The position numbers and the translations under genes are program-made. Under the pieces are notes generated by a model, which was not told the DNA's origin, searched no databases, and was given only the letters and a program-made list of their open reading frames with translations. Positions 43,688 through 53,023 of a stretch of DNA of 64,000 bases are shown here, one piece after another. Source of the stretch: Martinezella lusitana (GTDB lineage: Bacteria > Pseudomonadota > Alphaproteobacteria > Rhizobiales > Rhizobiaceae). Within the stretch, counting starts at the first letter, position 1, and every line of letters starts with the position of its first letter. The stretch is from NCBI RefSeq assembly GCF_014207095.1, contig NZ_JACHBG010000014.1:86806-150805 (forward strand). The letters are read 5' to 3'.

Positions 43688-44551
43688 CTAGATTCCAGCA
43701 CCCATGATCTGATCAACGACCAACTGTTCGGTCAGAAGCTGGTCCATGGAGCGCGAGGGTTCCGAACACCCAGCTTCTCCGACGACCTTGGCCGGCACGC
43801 CGGCAACCGTGGTCTTCGGCGGAACTTCCTTCAGCACGACGGAGCCGGCGGCAATGCGCGAGCAATGGCCGATCTGGATATTGCCGAGAATCTTGGCGCC
43901 CGCGCCGATCAGGACGCCATGGGCGATCTTCGGGTGACGGTCGCTACCTTCTTTGCCGGTGCCGCCAAGGGTGACGCCGTGCAGGATGGATACGTTGTCG
44001 CCGATCACGGCCGTTTCGCCAACGACGAGGCCGGTCGCGTGATCGAGGAAGATGCCCTTGCCGATACGCGCCGCCGGGTTGATGTCCGTCTGGAAGACGC
44101 TGGAGGAGCGGCTCTGCAGATAAAGAGCGAAATCGCGGCGACCGCGATTATAAAGCCAGTGCGCGAGACGGTGCGTCTGCAGCGCGTGGAAACCCTTGAA
44201 ATAGAGCACCGCTTCAAGGAAACGCAGGCAGGCCGGGTCGCGATCATAGACCGCCTGGATGTCGACCCGCAGGATCGATCCCCATTCTGGCCAATCGGCC
44301 AGCATTTCCTCGAACGTCTGCCGCAGAAGGATCGCCTGCATGTCCGGATGATCGAGGCGCTCGCAAATGCGGTAGATGACGCATTCTTCCAGCGAACGGT
44401 GATTGATGATCGTCGAATAGAGGAAGGCCGCCAGAAGCGGATCGCGCTCGGCGGCGGTGCGAGCTTCCTCGCGCATGCTATCCCATATGGGATCCACAAT
44501 CTTAACCGCGCTCATGCCCTCCAAGGGGCGAATATCCGTTACTGCGACCAT
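43688..44551 (-). CDS. cysE: Serine O-acetyltransferase
   Basis: First step of cysteine synthesis from serine, 287 residues. The helical N-terminal domain (DPLLAAFLYSTIINHRSLEE) is followed by a left-handed beta helix with the catalytic motif FLDHATGLVVGETAVIGDNV and HGVTLGGTGKEGSDRHPKI. A GGGAG ribosome site fixes the ATG at 44551. It is divergent from the enoyl-CoA hydratase gene. Confidence 0.95.
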   Translation of the reverse strand: MVAVTDIRPLEGMSAVKIVDPIWDSMREEARTAAERDPLLAAFLYSTIINHRSLEECVIYRICERLDHPDMQAILLRQTFEEMLADWPEWGSILRVDIQAVYDRDPACLRFLEAVLYFKGFHALQTHRLAHWLYNRGRRDFALYLQSRSSSVFQTDINPAARIGKGIFLDHATGLVVGETAVIGDNVSILHGVTLGGTGKEGSDRHPKIAHGVLIGAGAKILGNIQIGHCSRIAAGSVVLKEVPPKTTVAGVPAKVVGEAGCSEPSRSMDQLLTEQLVVDQIMGAGI

Positions 44552-44627
44552 TGGCGGTCTCCCGATTTGCTGTCAGGAATGCATTATATAGATTAAATGC
44601 CACACAAGACAAATGGATCGAGTGCGC

Positions 44628-45428
44628 ATGAATTTGGAACATGATTTTGCCGGCGGTCTCCTGCGTGTCACCAGTGGCGATGCCATAGGCACGATCACGA
44701 TCAACAATCCCGCCAGGAAGAATGCCTTAACCGCCGCCATGTGGCGCGCCATTCCTCAGGCCGTGCGCATGTTGACCGACAAGGCAGAGGCCCATGTGAT
44801 CGTTCTGTGCGGCATCGGCGCCGATTTTTCCGCCGGCGCCGACATCAGCGAATTCGATAGCGTACGCAAGAACTCAAAGACTGCCGTCGCCTACGAAGCG
44901 CTGAACAGCCAGGCTTTCGAGGCCATCCGCCATTGCCGGGTTCCGACCATCGCAGCAATTCGCGGCATCTGCTACGGCGGCGGCTTCGGACTCGCCGCGG
45001 CCTGCGACCTGCGGATCGCCGAGCAAGGAGCGCGTTTCTCCATTCCGGCAGCTCGCCTCGGCATCGCCTATCCGGCCGATGCCGTACAGGACATTGTCAA
45101 CGCGCTCGGCACCCAGATGGCCAAGGTCGCGCTGTTTACGGGCGCGCCGATGTCCAGCGAGAAAATGGCGATGGCCGGATTTCTGCTGGAGGAGATTGAG
45201 TCCGCTTCCTTCGAGAGCGAAATCTCTGCCCTCGCCCATGCGATCGCCGCCAATGCGCCGATTTCGCTGCATGCTTCGAAACTCGCGGTCCGCGCCGCCC
45301 TCGAACAGAATGGAGACCTGCTGCGCGAGGCGGAGATAATCGGCGCGGAAACCTTCGACAGTGAGGATTATGCCGAGGGACGCGCCGCCTTTGCCGCGCG
45401 CCGGAAGCCACACTTCACCGGCAAGTGA
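44628..45428 (+). CDS. Enoyl-CoA hydratase/isomerase family protein
   Basis: A 266-residue crotonase-fold protein. The oxyanion-hole segments are GADFSAGADISEF and AAIRGICYGGGFGLAAAC. The residue pattern after GGGFGLA lacks an obvious second catalytic Glu of classic hydratases (AARLGIAYPADA instead), so it could be an isomerase-like or other crotonase-family enzyme. The ATG at 44628 is favoured by a GGATCGAG ribosome site over one five codons upstream. Confidence 0.85.
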   Translation: MNLEHDFAGGLLRVTSGDAIGTITINNPARKNALTAAMWRAIPQAVRMLTDKAEAHVIVLCGIGADFSAGADISEFDSVRKNSKTAVAYEALNSQAFEAIRHCRVPTIAAIRGICYGGGFGLAAACDLRIAEQGARFSIPAARLGIAYPADAVQDIVNALGTQMAKVALFTGAPMSSEKMAMAGFLLEEIESASFESEISALAHAIAANAPISLHASKLAVRAALEQNGDLLREAEIIGAETFDSEDYAEGRAAFAARRKPHFTGK

Positions 45429-45449
45429 CTTGACCGATCGAGTCCGGCC

Positions 45450-46235
45450 TTACCGGTGTTCGATCCGCTTGTAGAATTCGAGAACCGCTGTTTTGAAGAC
45501 CTTGTCGCCGACGGCAAGCATGTGATCGCGGTTCGGTATATCGACGACCTCGGCATGTTGCATCAGATCGGCTAGCGCCTGCGCCGAACCGGCGATGTCA
45601 TCCTTGGTGCCGACGGCGATCAGGGTCGGCGCTTCGATCTTCGCCACATCCTCCTTTGTCGCCAGATCGCGCGACCCCTGTATGCAGGCGGCAAGCGCCT
45701 GACGGTCGCTCCTGGTCTGTTCCGCAAAGGCGCGGAACATGCGCCCGCGCTGATGGGTGACGTCATCGAGCGACGCAGCGACGAGCGCCTCCGCGATCGG
45801 ATCCCAATCGCCAACACCTTCGACCATACCTATTCCAAGACCGCCGAGCACAAGTGAACGGACGCGATCGGGATGTGCTATCGCCATGAAGGTCGCGACA
45901 CGAGCGCCCATGGAATAACCCATGACATGAGCCTCTGAGATACCCAAATGGTCGAGCAGCGCAACCGCGTCTTCGGCCATGATCCAAGGATGGTAGACGT
46001 CGGCGTCATAGAGCTTGTCGCTTACACCATGGCCACGATTATCGATCGCGATCACGCGATATCCGGCATCGCCGAGCGCCTTCAGCCAACCCGGATGCAC
46101 CCAGTTTGCAATGGCCGTGGAAGCAAAGCCGTGAATCAGCAACACGGGCGGACCGTTCGGATCACCTTCGTCGAAAAAGGCGAGCTTCAATCTGCCCCTG
46201 ACGAAATGGGACATCGAAGGAGCATTCAAATTCAT
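45450..46235 (-). CDS. Alpha/beta hydrolase
   Basis: A 261-residue alpha/beta-hydrolase-fold protein. An HGFASTAIANW oxyanion segment is followed by the nucleophile elbow GYSMGAR (Ser), the acid in VGTKDDIAG and the catalytic His in NRDHMLAVGD. The fold covers esterases, lactonases and dehalogenases; the substrate is not predictable. The ATG at 46235 lies in the short gap with the divergent zinc-finger gene region. Convergent with the enoyl-CoA hydratase gene. Confidence 0.87.
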   Translation of the reverse strand: MNLNAPSMSHFVRGRLKLAFFDEGDPNGPPVLLIHGFASTAIANWVHPGWLKALGDAGYRVIAIDNRGHGVSDKLYDADVYHPWIMAEDAVALLDHLGISEAHVMGYSMGARVATFMAIAHPDRVRSLVLGGLGIGMVEGVGDWDPIAEALVAASLDDVTHQRGRMFRAFAEQTRSDRQALAACIQGSRDLATKEDVAKIEAPTLIAVGTKDDIAGSAQALADLMQHAEVVDIPNRDHMLAVGDKVFKTAVLEFYKRIEHR

Positions 46236-46437
46236 GGCATTATCTTTGCAAACAGGGGTTTTCCTGATGCGGGACCATATTTTATCGACGATATCAGGTG
46301 AACCCCGCATCAGCGAAAAACTCTGCGCCGAGCCGGACTTTCGCACTACACAATCGAGAAGAAGGATTATAAAGAGGGGCTACCAAGTCTGGCGCAACAT
46401 TCATGCCGCTCAAGGCAAGACGCATTTGGAGATCATC

Positions 46438-46683
46438 ATGGCCGGTCACAATATTCCCCACTTCCAGAACGACGGCGGACACCGTGTCATCGAGATCGGC
46501 GTGAAGGAATTCATGTGCACCGGTGCCTCGGTCCCCTACGACCACCCGCATATCTTCATCGATCTCGGCGACGAAACCGAGAAGGTTTGCTCCTACTGCT
46601 CGACGCTCTATCGCTACAATCCGTCGCTGAAGGCAGACCAGACCAATCCGCCCGGCTGCGTCTTTCATTTCAAGGCGGCGTAA
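46438..46683 (+). CDS. Zinc-finger protein of the NDUFS6/zf-CHCC type
   Basis: An 81-residue protein with the Cys-His-Cys-Cys pattern of the complex I subunit NDUFS6 family: Cys27, His36, Cys51 and Cys54 (CTGASVPYDHPHIFIDLGDE followed by CSYC). Alphaproteobacterial homologues are accessory subunits of NADH dehydrogenase. A TTTGGAG ribosome site supports the ATG at 46438; an in-frame extension upstream overlaps the divergent gene and is not family-like. Confidence 0.88.
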   Translation: MAGHNIPHFQNDGGHRVIEIGVKEFMCTGASVPYDHPHIFIDLGDETEKVCSYCSTLYRYNPSLKADQTNPPGCVFHFKAA

Positions 46684-46712
46684 ACCCGTAGCCTTCGATC
46701 GGACATAGCGAA

Positions 46713-47885
46713 ATGCCGATCAAGACAGCCGCAATCATCGGCGCCGGAATAGCCGGATTGACGGCGGCGCTGGCGCTGGCAAGGCACGGCATCCGTTCCG
46801 AAATTTTCGAACAGGCAGAGGCGCTGACCGAAGTCGGCGCCGGCCTGCAGATTTCCCCGAATGCTTCCCGTATCCTCGACACACTCGGCGTACTCGATGC
46901 GCTAAGATCGGTTTGGCTCGAGCCGGACGAAGTTCGGCTCGTCTCCGGTTCGTCGCTGCGCCCCGTCGCATCCGTCCCTTGTGGGAAATTTGCCTTGGAG
47001 CGCTGGGGTGCGCCTTATGGCACCGCACATCGCGCGACCTTGCAGAAGGCGCTGCTGGATGCGGTTACCGCCAACGCGCTCTGCACGTTGCATCTCGGTC
47101 GGCGCATCGACATCAAGGACAAGCGAGCATTGGAGGAGATCGCAGGCAGCGAGCTCGATCTCATCATCGGTGCAGACGGCGTGTGGTCCAAGACGCATGC
47201 GATGGTGCCCGGCGCACCCGCGCCGCTCTTCTCCGGCAATATTGCCTGGCGCTTCTCGGTTGCCGAAGCGACAGCTCCCTCCCTGCTAAACAAGTCGAGC
47301 GTGACGGCATTTCTGGGTTCGTCCAGCCATCTCGTCTGTTATCCGATCCGGGAAAATGCCGCCTTCAACATCGTCGCCATCGTTTCCGGCAGCGGTTCGA
47401 GCCGCGATTGGAGCACCTCCGGCAATAAGGCGCAGCGTGAGCAGATGCTTCGCGGCTTTTCCGGTTGGAACAGTGAAATCCTGCGAATGCTGGAAGCGAG
47501 GGAACAGGCTACCTTCTGGCCGCTTTACGAGATGAAGGCTGGCCGTTGGCATAATGGCAGCGACACGGTGCTCATCGGCGACGCCGCGCACGCGATGATG
47601 CCGTTTGCGGCCCAGGGTGCGGCCATGGCGATCGAGGACGCCTTCGAGCTCGCCGGCATGCTGGCGACGCGCTCACCGGCGGAGGCACTCAATCTCTTCG
47701 AGAAGCATCGTACGCCGCGCATTGCCCGACTGCGCCAGCGCGCCGCCTTCAATCAATTCGCCTACCATGCCCGCGGGCCTATCCGCCTGGCGCGCGACCT
47801 CGTCCTCTCCCTGCGGCCGCCGCAAAGTCTTGCGGCGGATATGGACTGGATTTACTCATATCGCGCTGGAGCATCTCCGGTTTGA
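46713..47885 (+). CDS. FAD-dependent monooxygenase (salicylate-hydroxylase-like)
   Basis: A 390-residue group A flavoprotein monooxygenase. The FAD fingerprint is IIGAGIAGLTAALALARHG, the DG motif is LIIGADGVWSKTHA and the second FAD motif is VLIGDAAHAMMPFAAQGAAM. Substrate unknown; an aromatic ring is typical. The last few codons (GASPV-stop) fall within RIME-like repeat copy C. It is convergent to the metC-like gene. Confidence 0.9.
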   Translation: MPIKTAAIIGAGIAGLTAALALARHGIRSEIFEQAEALTEVGAGLQISPNASRILDTLGVLDALRSVWLEPDEVRLVSGSSLRPVASVPCGKFALERWGAPYGTAHRATLQKALLDAVTANALCTLHLGRRIDIKDKRALEEIAGSELDLIIGADGVWSKTHAMVPGAPAPLFSGNIAWRFSVAEATAPSLLNKSSVTAFLGSSSHLVCYPIRENAAFNIVAIVSGSGSSRDWSTSGNKAQREQMLRGFSGWNSEILRMLEAREQATFWPLYEMKAGRWHNGSDTVLIGDAAHAMMPFAAQGAAMAIEDAFELAGMLATRSPAEALNLFEKHRTPRIARLRQRAAFNQFAYHARGPIRLARDLVLSLRPPQSLAADMDWIYSYRAGASPV

Positions 47886-47957
47886 CAGAAATGCTCCGGC
47901 TGTTTGCTTTCAGGCAATTCCGGGCGCGAAAGCGCGATACACTTTCGCTGGAATTGC
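47868..47957. repeat. RIME-like palindromic repeat, copy C
   Basis: GGAGCAT / ATGCTCC palindrome (47868-47897) followed by the 44-bp unit GCAATTCCGG...GGAATTGC (47914-47957). The element covers the last six codons of the FAD-monooxygenase gene and the gap before the convergent lyase gene. Confidence 0.72.
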
Positions 47958-47969
47958 CCTATCGGCTGA

Positions 47970-49160
47970 TCAAGCCTCCCTGACCGCCGCAAAGCCCTTT
48001 TCGATGTCAGCCTTGATATCTGCCACATCCTCAAGGCCGATCTGCAGGCGGATGACCGGTCCTTCGGTCGGCACCTTGGTGACACGCCGGTCGTTGAGGT
48101 TCACCTGCAGTGCAAGGCTTTCAAAGCCACCCCACGAATAGCCGAGACCGAAGATCCGCAACGCATCGAGGAAGGCATGTGCCTTGAGCTTGAACTTCTC
48201 GGGGTTGTCGACCGCCAGCACGAAGGAGAAGATGCCGCTGGAGCCCTTGAAGTCACGCTTCCAGATCTCGTGGCTCGGAAAACTCGGCAGCGCCGGGTGC
48301 AGAACCCGTGCGACTTCTTCCCTGCCCTCAAGCCAGCGCGCGATCTCAAGCGCGCTCTCCTGATGGCGGTCGAGACGCACGCCCATGGTACGCAGCCCGC
48401 GCAGCACTTGATAGGCATCGTCCGGGGCACCACAAATACCAAGCTGGCCGTGCGCGTCGAGCAAGCGCTCCCAGTGGGCCGCATTGGCGGATACGGTTCC
48501 CATGACGATATCCGAATGGCCTGCCGGATACTTCGTCACCGCATGAATGGAAACGTCGACACCGTGATCAAGCGGCTTGAAATAGAGTGGCGTTGCCCAG
48601 GTATTATCCATCGTCACCACGCAACCATGCTGATGAGCGGCGGCCGAAATCGCCGGAATATCCTGCATTTCGAAGGTGTTGGAACCCGGTGCCTCGGTAT
48701 GAACCAGCCTGGTGTTCGGCTTGAACAATTGTTCGATACCGGCGCCGACCAACGGATCATAGTAGTCGACCTCGATGCCGAGGCGCTTCAGCATGGTATC
48801 GCAGAAGAAACGCGTGGGACCATAGACCGAATCGACGATCAGGGCGTGATCGCCAGCAGACAGATAGGCAAGAAACGGTACGGTGACCGCGGCAAGGCCT
48901 GAGGGCACGATGATCGTTCCGGCCGAACCTTCCAGCGCATCCATCGCCTCGCACAACGCGTCGGTCGTCGGCGTGCCGCGGGTGCCGTAGGTATATTTCT
49001 GGTCGTGCGTCTCCATCACGCGGGCATTGGGAAACAGCACCGTCGAGGCATGCACCACGGGCGGGTTGACGAAGCCGTGGAAGTCGAATGGCGAATTGCC
49101 GATATGGGACAAACGCGTGTTGATGCCGGCGGTCTGCAGGAGTGTGTCTTTGTCTTTCAT
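47970..49160 (-). CDS. metC: Cystathionine beta-lyase
   Basis: A 396-residue fold-type I PLP enzyme of the Cys/Met metabolism family, which converts cystathionine to homocysteine. The PLP lysine is in AVTKYPAGHSD, the family signature in TMDNTWATPLYFKPLDHG, and the C-terminal motif is RLQIGLEDVADI. MetC versus a related gamma-lyase cannot be settled from sequence alone, but length and motifs favour beta-lyase. Divergent from aapJ. Confidence 0.92.
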   Translation of the reverse strand: MKDKDTLLQTAGINTRLSHIGNSPFDFHGFVNPPVVHASTVLFPNARVMETHDQKYTYGTRGTPTTDALCEAMDALEGSAGTIIVPSGLAAVTVPFLAYLSAGDHALIVDSVYGPTRFFCDTMLKRLGIEVDYYDPLVGAGIEQLFKPNTRLVHTEAPGSNTFEMQDIPAISAAAHQHGCVVTMDNTWATPLYFKPLDHGVDVSIHAVTKYPAGHSDIVMGTVSANAAHWERLLDAHGQLGICGAPDDAYQVLRGLRTMGVRLDRHQESALEIARWLEGREEVARVLHPALPSFPSHEIWKRDFKGSSGIFSFVLAVDNPEKFKLKAHAFLDALRIFGLGYSWGGFESLALQVNLNDRRVTKVPTEGPVIRLQIGLEDVADIKADIEKGFAAVREA

Positions 49161-49533
49161 GTCCGGATATGCCTTTGGCGCTGTAGGAAGCTGGATTTGT
49201 GGCGAGCAAGTCCAGTTGGGTCAACCCCGATCCTGTCGACATAGCATATTATTACAAGGCTAAAATAACGAAAGCAGTGCGCGAATCCTCGGTTTCGTGC
49301 AGATTTTTGGCAAAACAGTGCTCATTTTGACGCCAAATGCCCGTTTCTCAGCCCCAAAAGGCGAAATCTCCGAATAAACGGCCAATAATCCGAGCGCTCT
49401 CTTGACCGCCAATCCATTTGCGACTGTGATAGGACCACTCGCCCCTGGAGAGTGAGGAAATGAGGTTCGGCAAGAACCCGCTTCGGGAGCGATACGCTTT
49501 AACTATAAAACAATAGAACAAAGGTTGGGAAAG
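49161..49533. other. Divergent gap between metC and aapJ
   Basis: 373 bp that should carry both promoters. On the plus strand a sigma70-type candidate lies at 49402-49430. A weak ACGAAA/TTTCGT inverted repeat lies near 49270-49296. No riboswitch or gene was recognised. Confidence 0.55.
49402..49430 (+). promoter_or_regulatory. Candidate sigma70-type promoter of aapJQMP
   Basis: TTGACC, 17-bp spacer, TGTGAT, about 104 bp upstream of the aapJ ATG. Match is five of six and four of six bases. Typical for a highly expressed rhizobial binding-protein gene but unproven. Confidence 0.35.
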
Positions 49534-50559
49534 ATGAACAAGTTTGCTCTCTCCGCATTTCTCGGAGCCGCAGCATTGGCTTACTCCGTTTCTGGTGCCT
49601 CGGCTTCGACGCTGAGCGACGTCAAGGCCAAGGGCTTCATTCAATGCGGCGCGAATACGGGCCTTCTCGGCTTTGCGCAGCCCGATGCATCCGGCAATTG
49701 GGCCGGCTTCGACATCGACTTCTGCCGCGCAGTCGCTTCGGCCGTCTTCGGCGATCCGACCAAGGTGAAGTTCACTCCTCTCAGCGCCAAGGACCGCTTT
49801 ACCGCGCTGCAGTCGGGCGAAATCGACGTGCTTTCTCGCAACACCACCTGGACCATCAACCGCGATACCGCGCTCGGTCTCAAGTTCCGTCCGGTCACCT
49901 ATTATGACGGCCAGGGCTTCATGGTTCGCAAGGAACTGAACGTGAAGTCAGCGCTCGAGCTTTCCGGTGCTGCCATCTGCGTCCAGTCTGGCACGACGAC
50001 CGAACTCAACCTCGCCGACTACTTCAAGACCAACAACCTGCAGTACAATCCGGTTGTTTTCGACAAGCTTGAGGAAGTCAACACGGCCTATGATTCCGGC
50101 CGTTGCGACGTCTACACGACGGACCAGTCGGGTCTCTATGCGCTCCGCCTGACCTTGAAGAACCCGGACGATAACGTCGTTCTGCCCGAAATCATCTCCA
50201 AGGAGCCGCTTGGCCCGGCCGTTCGTCAGGGCGACGATCAGTGGTTCAACATCGTCAGCTGGACGGCCTATGCGCTCGTCAATGCCGAGGAATTCGGCAT
50301 CACGCAGAAGAACGTCGACGAGATGAAGAACTCTGCAAACCCGGACATCAAGCGCTTCCTCGGCGCCGAGCAGGGCTCCACGATCGGCACCGATCTCGGC
50401 CTGACCAACGACTGGGCCTACAATATCATCAAGGGCGTCGGTAACTACGGCGAAGTCTTCGACCGCAACATCGGCGCAGGCAGCCCGCTGAAGATCGCCC
50501 GCGGCCTCAACGCTTTGTGGAACAAGGGTGGCATCCAGTACGCACCTCCGGTGCGCTAA
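49534..50559 (+). CDS. aapJ: General L-amino acid ABC transporter substrate-binding protein AapJ
   Basis: A 341-residue periplasmic binding protein. The signal peptide (about 1-23, ending SGASA) is followed by the family-3 solute-binding fold (KAKGFIQCGANTGLLGFA, GFDIDFCRAVASAVFGD). In Rhizobium leguminosarum AapJQMP imports a wide range of L-amino acids and also affects efflux. The ATG at 49534 follows GGTTGGGAAAG; a methionine three codons upstream lacks a ribosome site. First gene of aapJQMP. Confidence 0.96.
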   Translation: MNKFALSAFLGAAALAYSVSGASASTLSDVKAKGFIQCGANTGLLGFAQPDASGNWAGFDIDFCRAVASAVFGDPTKVKFTPLSAKDRFTALQSGEIDVLSRNTTWTINRDTALGLKFRPVTYYDGQGFMVRKELNVKSALELSGAAICVQSGTTTELNLADYFKTNNLQYNPVVFDKLEEVNTAYDSGRCDVYTTDQSGLYALRLTLKNPDDNVVLPEIISKEPLGPAVRQGDDQWFNIVSWTAYALVNAEEFGITQKNVDEMKNSANPDIKRFLGAEQGSTIGTDLGLTNDWAYNIIKGVGNYGEVFDRNIGAGSPLKIARGLNALWNKGGIQYAPPVR

Positions 50560-50656
50560 GCCTTAGACAAGGCCAACTTCTAGAGAGAGGCGGAACGCCG
50601 CCTTTCTCCCCTAAAGAAAACAAGCCTGAAACAGGCACATTGGGGAAAAATTTTGC

Positions 50657-51847
50657 ATGGCAATTACAGCAAATTCGCCTAGCGGCGAGCGATCATCCGC
50701 ATCTGTATTCTACGATCCCAGAGTCAGAGGGGCATTCTATCAGGCTCTGACGATCGTCGTCCTCGCCGGCCTTTGCTGGTTCGTCGTGACGAACACGGTC
50801 GACAACCTGCATGCGTTGAACCGCAGCTTCGGATTTGGCTTTCTCGAAGGACGCGCCGGTTTCAACCTGGGACAGGCCCTGATCCCCTACTCCAGCGATT
50901 CCACCAATATCGATGCACTGATCGTCGGCTTGCTCAACACGCTCCTGATATCGGTCGTCGGTATCTTTGCTGCGACCATCGTCGGCTTCCTCATCGGCAT
51001 CGGCAGGCTTTCCAGCAACTGGCTGATCGCCAAGCTTTCCCAGACCTATGTCGAGATCTTTCGCAACATTCCGCCGCTGCTGGTCATCTTCTTCTGGTAT
51101 AGCGGCGTTCTGGTGCTGCTGCCGCAGGCGCGCGATGCCGTGCATCTGCCATTCTCCAGCTTTCTCAGCAATCGCGGCCTGGCTTTCCCGAAACCAATCT
51201 TCGGCCAAGGCATGTGGGCCGTTGGCATTGCCCTGCTGATCGCCATTGGCGCGGCGTTCTTCGTGGCGCGCTGGGCGCACAAGCGTCAGGCGGTGACGGG
51301 ACAGCAATTCCACACGATCTGGGCGGCGGTCGGCATATTGATCGGCCTGCCATTGCTGACTTTCTTCGCAACCGGCATGCCCCTTTCCTTCGACTATCCG
51401 ATCGCCGGCAAGTTCAATCTGACGGGCGGGGCGGTCGTCGGGCCGGAATTTATAGCTCTCCTGCTGGCGCTTTCCCTCTATACAGCGACTTACATTGCCG
51501 AGATCGTGCGCGCCGGCATTCGCGGCGTGCCCAAGGGCCAGTCGGAAGCTGCTGGCGCGCTGGGTCTTCGGGCATCGGCCATCACGAGGCTGATCGTCAT
51601 CCCGCAGGCTATGCGCATCATCATTCCGCCGCTGACGAGCCAGTATCTCAACCTGATCAAGAACTCTTCGCTCGCCATCGCCATCGGTTACGCCGATATC
51701 GTCGCGGTCGGAGGCGTGATCCTCAATCAGTCCGGCCGTGCCGTCGAAGTCGTCATCATCTGGATGGTCATCTATCTCGTCCTGAGCATCATAACATCGC
51801 TGTTCATGAACTGGTTCAACGCCAAAATGGCTCTGGTGGAGAGATAA
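50657..51847 (+). CDS. aapQ: General L-amino acid ABC transporter permease AapQ
   Basis: A 396-residue inner-membrane permease of the HisMQ type, with an N-terminal cytoplasmic tail, a long hydrophobic N-half and the permease signature near EIVRAGIRGVPKGQSEAAGA that binds the ATPase. Characteristic of Aap is the unusually long first half compared with other polar amino-acid permeases. It pairs with AapM. Confidence 0.95.
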   Translation: MAITANSPSGERSSASVFYDPRVRGAFYQALTIVVLAGLCWFVVTNTVDNLHALNRSFGFGFLEGRAGFNLGQALIPYSSDSTNIDALIVGLLNTLLISVVGIFAATIVGFLIGIGRLSSNWLIAKLSQTYVEIFRNIPPLLVIFFWYSGVLVLLPQARDAVHLPFSSFLSNRGLAFPKPIFGQGMWAVGIALLIAIGAAFFVARWAHKRQAVTGQQFHTIWAAVGILIGLPLLTFFATGMPLSFDYPIAGKFNLTGGAVVGPEFIALLLALSLYTATYIAEIVRAGIRGVPKGQSEAAGALGLRASAITRLIVIPQAMRIIIPPLTSQYLNLIKNSSLAIAIGYADIVAVGGVILNQSGRAVEVVIIWMVIYLVLSIITSLFMNWFNAKMALVER

Positions 51848-51848
51848 G

Positions 51849-53003
51849 ATGTCCGGTGCAAATCAGAGCTTCGTCAGCAAATCGCTCTTGTCGGCACAGC
51901 CGGCACCCGCCAGCGAAAAAGGGCCTTGGCACTGGGCCAAGAAGAATCTCTTCGCCACGCCGAAGGACGTCGTTTTGACGGTCCTCGCCGTAGCCCTGCT
52001 CGCCTGGGCAATCCCGCATTTGGTCGACTGGCTGTTCGTGCACGCAGTCTGGAACGGAACCGACCGCACCTTCTGCGCCACGACCGTCCAGGGCGGCACG
52101 CAGCCGGACGGCTGGAATGCCGCCTGCTGGGCCTTCGTCCGCGCGAAATTCCTCGTCTTCATGTTCGGCCTCTACCCGCCGGACGAACGCTGGCGGCCGA
52201 TACTCGTCGCGATCCTGATGATCATCGGCTTCGCGCCGTTGCTCATACCGTCGGCTCCCCGAAAGGGATTGAACGCGATCATCGCATTCTTCGTGCTGCC
52301 GGTTATTTCATTCTTCCTGCTTCATGGCGGCTTTGGCCTTGAGACAGTTGAAACGGAAAGATGGGGTGGCCTGCTGGTGACTCTGGTCATTGCCTTCGTG
52401 GCGATCGCGGTCTCCTTCCCGTTCGGCATCCTGCTCGCACTCGGGCGTCGCTCTAAGATGCCCGTCGTGCGTATGTTGTGCGTGATCTTCATCGAGATCA
52501 TCCGCGGCGTGCCGTTGATCACCGTGCTGTTCATGGCCAGCTACATGCTGCCGCTCTTCATGCCGCAGGGCTGGACTGTGGATAAGCTGCTGCGCGCCGT
52601 GGTGGGCGTCTCGATCTTCACCTCGGCCTATATGGCCGAAGTCATCCGCGGCGGCCTGCAGGCCGTGCCGAAGGGCCAGTTCGAAGGAGCCGATTCACTC
52701 GGCCTCGGCTACTGGCAGAAGATGCGGCTGATCGTGTTGCCGCAGGCCATCAAGCTGGTCATTCCCGGCATCGTCAACACCTATATCGGCATGTTCAAGG
52801 ACACGTCGCTGGTTGCGATCATCGGCATGTTCGACCTGCTCGGCATCGTCCGGCAAAACTTCTCGGATGCGAATTGGGCAAGCGCGGTGACGCCAGTCAC
52901 CGGCCTAATTTTCGCCGGTTTCACATTTTGGCTGTTCTGTTTCGCAATGTCGCGCTATTCAGGTTTCGTGGAGCGCCATCTCGATACCGGCCACAAGCGA
53001 TAA
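51849..53003 (+). CDS. aapM: General L-amino acid ABC transporter permease AapM
   Basis: A 384-residue permease. The EAA loop appears as AEVIRGGLQAVPKGQFEGAD. A large N-terminal hydrophobic region precedes the conserved permease domain. Only one base separates it from aapQ, so the genes are translationally coupled. Confidence 0.95.
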   Translation: MSGANQSFVSKSLLSAQPAPASEKGPWHWAKKNLFATPKDVVLTVLAVALLAWAIPHLVDWLFVHAVWNGTDRTFCATTVQGGTQPDGWNAACWAFVRAKFLVFMFGLYPPDERWRPILVAILMIIGFAPLLIPSAPRKGLNAIIAFFVLPVISFFLLHGGFGLETVETERWGGLLVTLVIAFVAIAVSFPFGILLALGRRSKMPVVRMLCVIFIEIIRGVPLITVLFMASYMLPLFMPQGWTVDKLLRAVVGVSIFTSAYMAEVIRGGLQAVPKGQFEGADSLGLGYWQKMRLIVLPQAIKLVIPGIVNTYIGMFKDTSLVAIIGMFDLLGIVRQNFSDANWASAVTPVTGLIFAGFTFWLFCFAMSRYSGFVERHLDTGHKR

Positions 53004-53023
53004 AAACTGAGGGAACTACAAAT

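Noticed and set aside
49161..49300. SAM-type riboswitch upstream of metC
   Set aside because: The leader lacks the conserved SAM-II core and any pseudoknot-like pairing I can recognise.
49261..49533. Sigma54 promoter for aapJQMP
   Set aside because: No GG-N10-GC pattern with the right spacing was seen; a sigma70-type candidate fits better.
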